A DNA stretch of 64,000 nt from Sorex araneus (lineage: Eukaryota > Chordata > Mammalia > Eulipotyphla > Soricidae). This document shows, piece after piece, positions 32,430 through 43,505 of this stretch. How positions within the stretch are numbered: position 1 is the first letter of the stretch; each line of letters opens with the position of its first letter. A program made the translations under genes and the position numbers. Below the pieces are notes generated by a model. That model had not been told where the DNA came from. It saw only the letters and a program-made list of their open reading frames with translations, and ran no database searches. Where the stretch lies: contig NC_073305.1 in the NCBI RefSeq assembly GCF_027595985.1, positions 167,868,172 to 167,932,171 of the forward strand. The letters are read 5' to 3'.

Positions 32430-34600
32430 TTGTATCACTTGAACACTTGTAGTCGCATTGATCTTTGATTTCCTCAAGCAGGCACCAGTAACGTCTCCAT
32501 TTGTCCCTGTCTCAAGCTAGTGTGGCCCAGTGATATCTGCTCACTCCAGGAACAGGAAGAGCCCCAAATCGTTCACACAGAGATTTGACGAAGAAATCTG
32601 ACCATCTAGTTGGTGGGTTGCCACGAGGTCTTCTGACATCCCGTGGAATCCAGTCTGTAACAGCTCTAGTCCAGCGGTCATCTCTGAATCGCATTACATG
32701 ACCGGCCCATCTGATTTTTGATGCCTTGGCAAATGAGATAGCATTTCTGATTTTTGACCGGTGATGGAGGTCAGAACTCCGGATTCCTTCTCTCACTTGA
32801 GTGAGACATGATATTCCCAGCATAGCTCTTTCGACTCCTCTTTGGGATACCCTAATGCTGTTCTCATCCTGTTTGCATAGGGCCCAGGTCTCTGAGCCAT
32901 ATGTTAGTGCAGGAAGAACAGTGGAATCGAAAAGATGTGCCCAGAGTCAGAGGTTCTTCTTTCTCTTAACCACGTCTTCTACGCTGTTGAATACATTCCA
33001 TGCTGCTCTCTTCCTCCTGCGCATTTCTGGCACTAAGTCATTCCTCATGTTGATTTCTTGACCCAGGTACACATAGCTGCTGCATTCAGAGATGTTCCTT
33101 CCATTAAGAGCAAATGGAGCTTTAGGGATCAGTTCGTTTTTCATGAACATCGTCTTGTTGAGATTCAACTGCAATTCAACCTTTCCACACTCGTGGTCGA
33201 AGTTGGTCAGCATTTCTGCTGCTTGGCTAATGTTTGGTGTTATGAGAACGATGTCATCAGTGAAGTGCAGGTGGTGTAATTATCGACTGTCTATCTTTAC
33301 TCCCATTCCTTCCCATTCCAGTCGCCGCATATTGTTCTCAAGGGCGGCACTAAAGAGTTTCGGTGAAATGGTATCACCCTGACGCACCCCTCTCTTTACA
33401 TGAATGATCACTTCTTTGTAGAATGGTGAGATCCTGGTGGTGAATCCACAATACAGCTTGCGGAGGATTTTGATATACTGAGTTTGAATGCCCTCTTTGG
33501 CCAGAGCTTCGATGACAGCCTCAGTCTCAACAGAATCGAAGGCCTTCTTTAAGTTGATGAACGTTAGACAGAGCGGCATCTTGAACTCTCGCGAAACTTC
33601 AATGAGTTTGGTCACTGTGTGGATATGGTTGATTGTGCTGAATCCCCTTTGGAACCCGGCTTACTCACATGGTTGTCCTTCGTCTAGTGTTCTGTCTATT
33701 CTATTTAGGATGACACGAGGGAACAACTTGTAGACGACAGACAGCAGGCAGATTGGGCGATAGCTGCCAATGTCGTGAATGTCTCCCTTCTTGTACAACA
33801 GAACTGTCCTGCTAGTTTTCCACTGGGATGGAACCTTGCATTCAGACAGGTAGCGTGTGAAGAGTCGGGCCAGTGTATTTATGAGTACTGGCGGCAGATT
33901 CTTTAGGTGTTCGGGTCTGACTTTATCTGGACCAGGTGCTGTTCGCGTCTTTACCAGCGAAATGGCGTGTTGGATTTCAGAAGGGAGAACGTTGGGAATG
34001 ACTTATCCATCCTGCAGAATTTGGTATGTAGGCAGGTGGACATGGCTATCAAAGAGATCTGGGTAGAGGTCATGAATAATTTTCTCCATTGCCTTTCTGG
34101 AGGATGTGATAGATCCATCAGGACATCGAGGGCAGTCATCTTGGTTTTGTAGTTGGCGAAGGACAGGCGAGCGTTGCGAATACTTTTCCTGGCTTCTGCT
34201 GCACTGGCCAACACTGCTGCTTTTCTCTCTTTGAGGTCTTCCTTTATCACATCTCTGCACAGCTTTGTGAGCTCAGACATTAGCTTGTGGTTGCCTGAGG
34301 CTCGTGCCAAACCACGTTGACGAATGAGCTCAAGAGTATTCGAAGACAAGCATCTGTTTGTGGCTTTCTAACTCTCAGCATTCTTCGCACAGACATGGAG
34401 GTGCTGAACCAGTTGATCATATTCCTCGTTGATGTTGTCAAGAACGGCATCTTCCCACATTGATGCAATAGTGCCAAAGAGCTCCCAGTGGGTGGTCATT
34501 CTGGGAGTTGTCTTCTTAGACTTAACTTAGACTTAAATTTTGCAGACTTTTCTCCCCGCTCTGTGAAGTAGAATTTCACATGAAAGAGACGATGATCTCC
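32426..34600 (-). mobile_element. RTE-type LINE, nematode-like, 5' truncated, decayed
   Basis: RTE LINEs encode an apurinic-type endonuclease and a reverse transcriptase (RT) in one frame and end in short tandem repeats, not poly(A). In minus-strand order: end of the endonuclease ('GDHRLFHVKFYFTE'), linker ('LIRQRGLARASGNHKLMSEL'), RT blocks ('YRPICLLSVVYKLF', 'CLTFINLKKAFDSVETEAVI', 'KRGVRQGDTISPKLFSAALE'), catalytic 'FTDDIVLITP' (both Asp kept), 'NISECSSYVYLGQEINM', 'IRWAGHVMRFRDDRWTRAVT' and 'ARDRDKWRRYW' near the end. Several frameshifts and stops break the frame, so it is inactive. The 3' terminus is a CAAGTGATACAAGTGA-type repeat. The block set is that of the RTE family I know from hookworms and other strongylid nematodes. 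The 5' end at 34600 abuts an A+T-rich microsatellite. Confidence 0.9.
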
Positions 34601-34665
34601 ATATACATATATATATATACATATATATATACACATGCACACATATATATGCATACATATATTTC
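34601..34665. repeat. (TA)/(CA)-type microsatellite
   Basis: Alternating 'atatatatac', 'acacatgcac' and 'atatatgcat' segments directly after the truncated 5' end of the RTE LINE. Confidence 0.85.
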
Positions 34666-34689
34666 CCTTTGCTGCCGTGTGGTCTAAGA

Positions 34690-35155
34690 GTATGTTCACT
34701 CATATGTAAAGCTCAGTCCGAGTGTGTGGAAAGCAGTCTGGAGCATGGCAGCATGGGGTAGTGGAGATTGGCTGCCAGGGCTGGGTCTCTTCGTGCAGGG
34801 AGGGCTCTCACCTGCCCCACTTGGGGCACCCCTGATGCAGAGTCCAGTGGCATGGTTATGGGGGCTTCATTTTATGCTCCCTTCCAGGAGAAGCAGCTGT
34901 AAGTTCTGGAGGGTGGCCAATGAGGAGATTATCTGGCATCAGAAGGAGATAGCTTATCAGAGTCACCTCTGGGTCGCCAGAGATTGAGGGAAGCAGGCAA
35001 AGGATCTCTGCTCCTCGGTCCTGTTGAGCCCAGGGTCCAAGATCACAAAATTCTGCATTACCTGGGTTCCATGGGACTTCGCTCATACGTGAGGCTCGGC
35101 CCGAGCGTGTGGAAAGTGGCCTGGAGCGTGGCGGCAATGGGGTAGTGGAGATCAG
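34690..35155. repeat. Unclassified repeat with two 75-bp direct repeats
   Basis: Unit 1 (34690-34767) and unit 2 (35078-35153) share 'gtgtggaaag', 'ggagc(a/g)tggc(a/g)gc' and 'atggggtagtggagat', and start with 'ttc(a/g)ctcata(t/c)gtgag/aag'. Most differences are transitions at CpG sites: unit 2 keeps CG where unit 1 has TG or CA. The interior (about 310 bp) is G+C-rich for this window. This could be short LTRs around a small interior, or monomers of an L1 5' UTR. No coding frame was recognised. Confidence 0.6.
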
Positions 35156-35441
35156 TGATGATGATAATAAAGCAGTATAATATCTGATGGGATGTAGGCC
35201 GATAGTATGCAATACAAACACTCTTCTCACTGTACTCTCACTCTGGCCCCCTCATTGAGTACATTTTAAAAGTAATTGATATTTATTTAAAAATATTTTT
35301 TCTATATTAGAGGTAAAAATTTATCAATTCCTGTTCTTTAGAACAATAAAATATGTATGCAATCATAGAATTATACATTTTAACAATATTTTTCTTTATA
35401 TAAGAATTTTGATGTATTTTTCCTTGTAAATAAATGATATA

Positions 35442-35463
35442 AAGGGGGAGAGAAAGAGAGAGG

Positions 35464-35497
<34 letters not shown>

Positions 35498-35504
35498 GAG
35501 AGAT
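35442..35504. repeat. (GA)n microsatellite
   Basis: About 60 bp of GA/GAGG repeats, ending at the start of a SINE fragment. Confidence 0.93.
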
Positions 35505-35622
35505 TCTATAGTACAGCATGACTGATGACTGACCTGGGATTTATCCAAGTCCAAACAACTCTGAGAGCAGAGCCAGGAGTCAGCACTGAACAATGGCAAC
35601 TATGGCTCAAAAAATGAAAACA
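35505..35622 (+). repeat. Family A SINE fragment
   Basis: 'attctatagtacagcatgac', 'actgacctgggatttatcca', 'ctgagagcagagccaggagt', and an A-rich end. The central core is deleted. Confidence 0.7.
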
Positions 35623-36286
35623 AAAAGAGTAGTTTTAAACTATAATTTTATGTTGAATCATAAATTTTGACATAAAATATTGCTATATGTTAAATGTCTC
35701 AGTCTTCTGTGTTCACATCTATCCACCCATATGTACATCTGTCCTATAAAATTTTATATTCAATATGCATATTCAGTAACCAATCCTCACCTAGAACAGA
35801 GAAGAAAAATATGTTACTAGTCTGAGTATTAAAATGTTTTATAAACCAATTAAAAGTGAATGAAGCAGAAATATAAAGGAACAAAAATATCTTATTACCT
35901 ATCCGACATTTTAGTTACTTCAGTAATTTGTCATTCTTTGATTAAGTAGTATTATGAAATTATTACAATTTAAATGGGATGGCTTTTCTAAAACAATGAG
36001 TTCTTTATAAAGCTAGGGTATCACATATTGTCTATAGGCTAAATAGATATTCTCACATATCTGTGCTGTCATGTTATTCAAATCTCAAGCAATTTTATTC
36101 AATGGTTGCTAGTATTTTTATTCTGTTTTAAAAAGCCAGATATCTGCTTATTTGGTTTGCAACATTAAGACACTTCTTAATTTTGTGTGGATAAGATAAG
36201 GAAATAATCAAAGTCATCTTTCAGTAATATCATAAATAAGAAATTTTTAAAACCTTATTTTGGATACCTTCTATATACTAGTACTT
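35623..36286. other. A+T-rich spacer, nothing recognised
   Basis: Unique A+T-rich DNA. Confidence 0.45.
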
Positions 36287-36301
36287 ACAGTAAAGATAAT
36301 A

Positions 36302-36552
36302 GCACTGTCATTGTAGCACTGTTGTCCCATTGTTCATCAATTTGCTCGAGCGGGCACCTGCAATGTCTCCATTTTGTGACTTGTTGTTACTGTTTTTGGC
36401 ATTTGAATACACCACGGGTAGGTTGCCAGGCTTTGCTATGTAGGCAGGACACTCTCAGTAGCTTGCTGGGGTCTCTGAGAGGGGCGGAGGAATCGAACCC
36501 AGGTTGGCCACGTGCAAGGCAAATGCCCTACCCTCTGTGATATGGCTCCAAT
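36302..36552 (-). repeat. Family B SINE (RTE-tailed), full length, with 15-bp TSD
   Basis: Tail inverse 'gcactgtcattgtagcactg', 'tttgctcgagcgggcacctg', 'gtctccattttgtgacttgt', body, 'gaatcgaacccaggttggcc' (B box inverse) and 'tgatatggctcca' (head inverse). TSD aca(g/c)taaagataata lies at 36287-36301 and 36553-36567 (one mismatch). No poly(A) or poly(T). Confidence 0.95.
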
Positions 36553-36567
36553 ACACTAAAGATAATA

Positions 36568-38049
36568 CAAATCATAAATCAGAATATTAGTTTGAGTATT
36601 TATTAGAACATGACATTAACATTGCTTAATGATTAGATTCAATAAACAGAAAAGCAACAAAAATCAAACATTAAAAGTTGGTATTTTATGTCGTACGACA
36701 AATGGTTCTTAGGTAGACGTAGAATTAGTATGCCATCCTATACTAATCACAAAAGGATCAAATCTTTCCTATTCCCTTGGTTATTAATGCAGGATCCCAG
36801 TTATTATTAAGGTCATATTTGCTTAGTTTTATGGAATCAATTTTAGACATTATTTTCTCATTTCTTTTATTTTAGTTATGACATTTACTTCTATTACAAT
36901 TTAAAAATATTCCAGTAGCTCTGAATTTCTTGATGCCTACATGGTTCAAATGTATTTGTTCAAAAATGAGAATTTAGTGCAACTTGCTATTCTTAGTTTC
37001 TCTAAGAATCTTGGACTTACTTAGTCAATACCGCTTCAATATACAGCATAGTTCTAAGTACAAAAAAAAAATGAGAGTTGTCAAATAACTAATACTGTCA
37101 TCCAAAAACTTCTCTTTCCACATACTAACCAGTACGTAACACTACAAAGTAATGATTTCAGGTAGTAGAGTAGCCTGGATGAAAGAATTATTTCTAATTT
37201 TTGTAAATGAAATAACATCACAGAATTTTAATACATGTGGACCTTTAATTTTTTATAGTAGTAAAATTTGTTGTACTGATATACAAAATCACTATCCCAT
37301 CACTCCCACCAAAGTGGCTATGACCACTGTCTCTACCTTCTACTCTGATCTTCTCCCTTCATTTCCATTCCTCCTGTTCTTTGTTCATTGGTTCTATAGT
37401 CAAATGTCAAGGGTTTGTCATTTTTCAGTGCTGCTTATATTCTTATTTTTTCTGTGCATACTCCAATGATGAGATATTGTCCCAGGTGTCCCCGTTTATT
37501 TTTTGTCACTATTTTCTTGGTGAACATGACATATTGATTTGTATGTGACTTGCATATGGCAGATTCGCCAAGCCCAGTCCTACAGGATATTGTTAATTGA
37601 TGAGGTAGAAAATGGGTACTTTATTCAAAACAACTACTGCAATTATGTTATTTATAATTCTATTCTTTTGTTAGTTCATCATGTTTTCTAGTAAATTTGT
37701 AAAATTAAAATAATAATATTTTATCAAGGTAACTGTATTTTAATTCTATTTTATAAGGGCTTTGTTCAAACATCAAATACAGCTTATCTGGTAAAAGCAA
37801 ACCTTGCAGTGGCAAGTCAAAGCAAAACAGGACATCAGGTATACTAAGTGAACTTAGAAATATATTTTAAAATATCCATGCTTTAGCTCATTTTCCCTGT
37901 AAGAAAACTAAACAAGCATTCTGACTACATGCTGATGATTTAATAATTTCTCATGTAATCATTTTCCTCATTAACTTGGCAATTTAACTTCAGGTGATGT
38001 CTTTGCATATGTTGACTATTTGTTCTTACAAACTCGGACACGCTGAGGC
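36568..38049. other. 1.5-kb A+T-rich stretch, nothing firm
   Basis: Mostly unique. Bases about 37280-37500 are C/T-rich ('ccttctactctgatcttctc') and could be an inverse L1 3' UTR, but no diagnostic terminus is present. Confidence 0.4.
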
Positions 38050-38230
38050 TTAAGAGATAGTATGAAAGTGTAGGGAGATGGTCCAGGGGTATAAGTCTAA
38101 TCTTTGCAGGATGTTTGGCAGCCAAGACCAAGTGATCCCCAGAACATGGCTTGCGGTGGCCCTGAGACACCTAACTAGCCCCAGGGTAACCCAATTCTTG
38201 AGCTTTGCCTCAGAGCTTCTGCTCTGAATA
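38050..38230 (+). repeat. Very diverged SINE-like relic
   Basis: 'ggcttaagagatagtatgaa', 'aagaccaagtgatccccaga' and 'accccagggtaaccc'-type fragments follow a tRNA-SINE order loosely. Weak call. Confidence 0.35.
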
Positions 38231-38283
38231 AGACTCCGACGCAGTTTTCTAGAATGGATATAAATCATTACTTCACTTCTTCA

Positions 38284-38368
38284 TTTTTATTTTGAGGGCG
38301 ATGCTCAGTGCCTACTCCCAGAACTGTACTTAGAATATACTCCCAGTGGTACCCGGGGGAGACTTTAT
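38284..38368 (-). repeat. Family A SINE, 3' part, host of the L1 insertion
   Basis: 'gaggg(c)gatgctcagtgcc', 'tactcccagaactgtac' and 'actcccagtggtacccgggg' are the reverse-complement 3' part of family A. The other part resumes at 40188, after the L1. Confidence 0.8.
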
Positions 38369-40187
38369 TTCTATTAGTGAATCACCATGAGTTACAGTTA
38401 CAAACTTGTGAACTTTCATGTTTGCATTTTGTTTATATCCCTCCAGCAGTTCCCAGTCCCCTCCACCAATCTTCCCAGTATCACTCCCACCCTCCCACCC
38501 CATGCCCTCCACCCCAACTCTGTGGCAGGGCATTCCCCCTTGTTCTATCTCTCTCCTTTTGGGTGTTGTGGTTTGCAACAGAGGCACAGAGGCACTATGT
38601 GGCCATCATGTTTGGTCTATATTTTATTTTCAGAGTGCATCTCCCATCCCTGTGGGTCCTCAAACCACACTTTACCTGGTGTTCCCTTCTCTATGCGAGC
38701 TTCCCCTTCCTCCAGCTTGTGAGGCCAGCTTCCAAGCCTTGGAGCCAACCTCCTGGTACTTATCTCTACTATGCTTGGGTGTTAGTCTCTTATTCTGATA
38801 TTTTATTTTATATTCCACAGATGAGTGCAATCTATGTCTGTCTCTCTCTTTCTGACTCATTTCACTTAGCATGATACTTTCCATGTTGATCCACTTATGT
38901 GCAAATTTCATGACTTCATCTTTTCTAGCAGCAGCATAGTATTCCATTTTGTAGATATACCAAAGTTTCTTTAACCAATCATCCGTTCTTGGGCACTGGG
39001 GTTTTTTCCAGATTCTGGCTATTGTAAACAGTGCTCTAATGAACATTCAAGTGCAAATGTCATTTTGACTGTACGTTTTTGCCTCTCTGGGATATATTCC
39101 CAGAAGTGGTATCACTGGGTCAAATGGGAGCTCAATTTCTAATTTTTTGAGAAGCGACCATACTGTTTTCCAAAAGGGCTGAACCAGTTAACATTCCCAC
39201 CAGCAGTGTAGGAGGGTCCCTTTTCCCCCACATCCATACCAATAGCGGTTGCTTTTGTTCTTTTGGATGTGTGCCATTCTCTGTGGTGTGAGGTGGTATC
39301 TCATAGTTGTTTTGATCTGCATCTCTCTGATGATTAGTGATGAGGAGCATTTTTTCATGTACTTTTTTGCCATTCGTATTCCTTCCTTGAGAAAGTTTCT
39401 GTTCATTGCCATCCTCCATTTTTTGATGGGGTTGGGAGTTTTCTTCTTGTAGATTCCAACCAGTGCACTGTACAGATTCAATGTGATCCCTATAAGGATA
39501 CCCATGAAAAACTTCAAAGAAATGGAGCAAACACTTCTGAAATTCATATGGAACAATAAAAGCCCATGCAATTCTTAGGAAAAAGACAATGGGAGGCATC
39601 ACCCTCCCCAACCTCAAACTCTACTATAAAGCGATAATAATCAAAACAGCATGGTACTGGTTCAAAGGCAGATACGCAGACCAATGGAACAGGGTGGAAT
39701 ATCTCTACACACGACCCCAATTTTATAAACATCTAATCTCTGATAAGGGAGCAATAAATGTGAAATGGAGCAAAGAAAGCCTCTTCAACAAATGGTGCTA
39801 GCATAACTGGACAACCACTTGTAAAAAAATGGGTTTAGATCTAGACTTATCACCATGCAAAAAATTCAGATCAAAATGGATTAAAGACCTCAACATCAGA
39901 CCAGAATCCATAAGGTACATTGAAGACAAGGTTGGCAAAACTCCAAGACATTGAAGCTATTGGTATATTCAAAGATGACATGCCACTGACCAACCAAGTG
40001 GAAACAGAGATAAACAAATTGGACTATATTAAACTAAGAAGCTTCTGCACTGCAAAAGATACAATGACCAAAGTACAAAGACTATCTACAGAACGGGAAA
40101 GAATATTCACCCAATACCCATCAGATTAGGGGCTGATATCAAGGATATACAAGGCACTGGTTGGAATCTACGGAAAGAAAAGTCGGC
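38369..40187 (-). mobile_element. L1 LINE, 5' truncated, with 5' inversion and 11-bp TSD
   Basis: The 3' part (38369-39466) is on the minus strand: 3' UTR, then ORF2 C-terminal blocks such as 'MFIRALFTIARIWKKPQCPR', 'WYIYKMEYYAAARKDEVMKF', '[20 protein letters not shown]' and 'GTLLHCWWEC'. The 5' part (39467-40187) is on the plus strand: '[20 protein letters not shown]', '[20 protein letters not shown]', '[11 protein letters not shown]' and 'INKLDYIKLRSFCTAKDTMT'. Both parts overlap in L1 sequence by about 25 bp ('gcactggttggaatctac'). TSD ggagactttat is perfect at 38358-38368 and 40188-40198. This structure is the signature of twin priming. Stops and frameshifts show it is dead. Confidence 0.93.
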
Positions 40188-40265
40188 GGAGACTTTATCA
40201 AATGATAAAGATGAACACCGATTGGCTGTGTGCAAAGCAAACACCCTACTTGCCATAGTGTATCT
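40188..40265 (-). repeat. Family A SINE, 5' part, host of the L1 insertion
   Basis: After the second TSD copy the SINE resumes with 'gaacaccgattggctgtgtg', 'caaagcaaacaccctacttg' and 'ccatagtgtatctctttgg', the inverse of the B box and head. With 38284-38368 it makes one SINE split by the L1. Confidence 0.82.
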
Positions 40266-41713
40266 CTTTGGATTTCAATTATTAGTGACAGCCTAACCTA
40301 TTCCTTACAATGCTTTTAATATGTAAAAGATAACAACTGCAGATTGTCTAAAAGAACAGCATGTTAACATTTCATTTTATCTTTACTGTAACAATAATAA
40401 TTCTGAGAACTCTCTGAAGAGTGTACCTTAGTGAAGATTGTGCCACATGTGGATCCCAATTATTATGAAAATATTTTTCTAGGGTGAGTCACACACTGAG
40501 AAAGTCAAGAAACATTTGGAAAGGCGTTGGAGTGGAGAGCACAAAGGCGACCAATTCCAAAGGGCGACTTTTCTTCACGTTGGTCGGAGCTTAGGGATTG
40601 TAAGGAAAATGGTCATATTTGTCAAATATGATTGTGGTCATATTTGGTCCGGTCTACAATTCTCCCCTGTAGTGTGCATCCCAACTTCAGGGTGGATTTC
40701 TTAGGGAGAGGTGGATAAAGTTCAGGGAGAGTCATCAAGATCCATTAAGGAATATTTCCTTCTCCTTAGCCGACTGGCTGTTGTGTCCTTACTTGCATTT
40801 TTTTGTGAAATTCTCAGGTTAGAGTTGCTAGTTGCTTATTCCATGTCAAAGCATCTAGGATATAGGATAACTAATGGGATATGTCATTTTTGCTAGCAGT
40901 TCTCCAATAATAAAAGGACTGAATATCCCCCAATAAAAAGAATAGTACTCAAAGTATGAGAGGAGGTATCAATCATCCATAATATGATTGTATCATATTC
41001 AAAGTATATGCTCTGAATATTACACTGACCAGTTCATTTCCAAAGGTATAAATGCAATTAGTCACACAATTATCTATTTCATACAGTTTACAGACCTGCT
41101 ACTAATTTGACAAATTGACAATCCATACTTCTTCTTTTCTTTGGTTACTGACTTCTATATTACTTTGGGGCTCAAAAATAATCCATCATAGACAACTTAC
41201 ATGGTCTAACAGACAAAAACATTGGATTTCAGAAAGACAAAAATGTTCTTTGGTAAAATGGTCTTTGCTAAATAAATCAAAATAAATGTATTAAATGCTG
41301 TAAAGTATAATTTATCACTTTCATATAAAGTCACAATTTTACATTCAAAACATTTTGAAAAAACTTCTGAGGAGTAAAACATTAAATAAGCCACACACAT
41401 ACAAAGCAGACTCATTGCTAAAAATAAACAATAATTATAAAAGCCCGCATGTAAAACATTTATTTTGGAACATTGAGTAAAGAACTGTTACAGTCACTAA
41501 TTTCTCTAACATTGATTGCCAATATAGAAAAAAAAGCATATGTACATGATTTTTATGAGATCCTTTTATTATTCTTGTACTCCAACTTTCTCTGTTATAT
41601 TATTATTCACTGAGAAAGTTCAACTTGTAGAAAAACAACCCTTCTTTAAAAATTAACAAAAATTCTGAATAATTTTTAGAAGGTATCCAAAATTTTTAGA
41701 ATGCTAAATCATC
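40266..41713. other. 1.4-kb stretch, nothing recognised
   Basis: Unique-looking DNA without repeat landmarks. 'gtcatatttg' occurs several times near 40610-40650 ('catatttgtcaaatatgatt' is a short palindrome). Confidence 0.4.
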
Positions 41714-41727
41714 CAAAAAGAAAGAGA

Positions 41728-41923
41728 GGGGCTGGAGTGATAGCACAGCGGGTAGGGCGTTTGCCTTGCACGCGGCCAACCCGGGTTTGAATCCCAGCAT
41801 CCCATATGGTCCCCTGAGCACCGCAAGGGGTGCTTCCTGAGTGCCCAGCCAGGAGTAACCCCTGTGCATCGCCAGGTGTGACCCAAAAAGCAAAAAATTA
41901 ATAATAATAATAATAATAAAAAA
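41728..41923 (+). repeat. Family A SINE, young, with perfect 14-bp TSD
   Basis: Best-preserved family-A copy here. A box 'tagcacagcgg' at 41741-41751, B box 'ggtttgaatcc' at 41784-41794, 'ccatatggtcccctgagcac', and 'caggtgtgacccaaaaagc', followed by an (ATA)n-containing A-rich tail. TSD caaaaagaaagaga is perfect at 41714-41727 and 41924-41937. Confidence 0.96.
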
Positions 41924-42187
41924 CAAAAAGAAAGAGAAAGGAAGTGGAAGTAGATAAATAAGTCAGACATGTAGTACATATTTTATGATCTCTTTTATGT
42001 AAATTAAAGCTCAGAAAAAATCAAATGATATTCATAAAATATGATATAGTATTTTCCTTTGGGGATAATCATGATTGAAAGAACACATTATTATATCTTC
42101 TGACTTAATTTTCATATATTTTATGCCAGAATTTATTGAAAAAAGTGTGGTCTAATCATTATGTTAAGATTGCTAGAGTAAATAACT

Positions 42188-42305
42188 CAAAGGGTTGAGC
42201 CAATGTTTTACATGAGGAGAACTGGGTTTGATCTCTAGCACCATATGGTTCCTCAAACACCCTCTGAGCAAACCCCAAGTAACACTTCTTATGATCCCCG
42301 AAAAA
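42188..42305 (+). repeat. Family A SINE, old, partial
   Basis: 'aagggttgagccaatgtttt', 'gggtttgatctctagcacca', 'tatggttcctcaaacaccct' and a decayed end. Confidence 0.68.
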
Positions 42306-43356
42306 TAATTGCTTTTAATAAAAATTAATATGCTGGTGTTACTACTAGTCAGTTATTACTAAATTGGGACACATTAACATTAAATAGTCCAAAATAACAC
42401 ACATAATTTTATCGTGGTAGTTTATTGAATATTTTTGTAGTCTGACAATAAAATGATGCATGCATTGCAGTCGAATATTGCACACGGGAAATTTTACTAT
42501 ACTGTTGTGAAGCATAATTTTATGTAACTTAAGCATCTGCCCATAGATTCTCTGCTGATATAATCAGTTTCATAATCTCACACACTGTTTCTCCTTAGCA
42601 CCACCCATTTTAAAGTTGTTTGCTTCATCATTTTACCCAGTATCTAATCTTGAGGTCTATCTATTACATTTTAACTCCAGTTCTTTTAATGCCTTTGTTT
42701 GCTGTTTCAGTGTGGTATGAAGTTTCAATACTTAATCATTCCTGTGCTGTACAGTTCAGAGAGTGGACTCATAATTTCCAGGTGACAGCAATTAGTACTA
42801 GTCAAACATTATCAATTTATTGTATAAATGATCATATATGTAAAGGCTGTAAGATACATGGTAGGTCACCAGCAATGACTACCTACTGCATCTTCATGGA
42901 GAAGTTCTTTCAACTTCACAATGTAACCTCAGAAACTATATAAAATCAGCAGAGCTGACTTGTTTGCTCTATCACTGGCAGATGAACTGTATGGTTCACG
43001 AGATGAGTTTTACTATATCACTGTCTGGAAACTTCACCTCCAATTTTGCGCCCTTTGTGCCTACAGTTCTTTGTTGGGTTACAATACTATTAAAACTGCT
43101 GCACTCTAGACAAACCAACAAGGTGACTTTTAAGAACTTACTGACTATGCAAGTATGGTAACAATTCTAAGCTCAAACATCACTGTGTGATAAAACAAAC
43201 GCATGACCATATGCTGCTAATAAATACTTTGCTTTTTTTGTTTAGATTTATTCAGCATGACAAACAGAATGTTAACATATGACATTTATAGGTCAGAATC
43301 GCAATTTTTGACTGAAAAATACAGGGTTGAATAAGTATGGTGTAAATAAGTAGGTT
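42306..43356. other. 1-kb A+T-rich stretch, nothing recognised
   Basis: No repeat core. The ~107-codon plus-strand frame from 42620 shows no domain and is likely chance. Confidence 0.4.
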
Positions 43357-43505
43357 CCTTCTTGGGGACATCCCTGTATGGTTCTGGGGCAAAGGACAAA
43401 TTCTTGCTATTCTTAGAGGTCACTCCTGGAGGTGCTAAGAGGAACATGGGTTCTAGGGATCACACCTGGACTTCTCACATACTAAATATGCATCCCAAGC
43501 CATTC
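43357..43505 (-). repeat. Family A SINE, old
   Basis: 'gaggtcactcctggaggtgc', 'taagaggaacatgggttcta', and 'gggatcacacctggact' give the reverse-complement order. The tRNA end is decayed. Confidence 0.6.

Noticed and set aside
33280-33615. RTE reverse transcriptase as an active gene
   Set aside because: The frame is open for ~110 codons here but broken by stops and frameshifts on both sides, and the 5' end of the element is missing.
38308-38874. 188-codon plus-strand open frame
   Set aside because: It is the complement of the L1 3' UTR and ORF2 end, which lie on the minus strand here.
38284-40265. Two unrelated L1 insertions in opposite orientation
   Set aside because: One TSD pair, a shared overlap sequence and a continuous host SINE show a single insertion with inversion.
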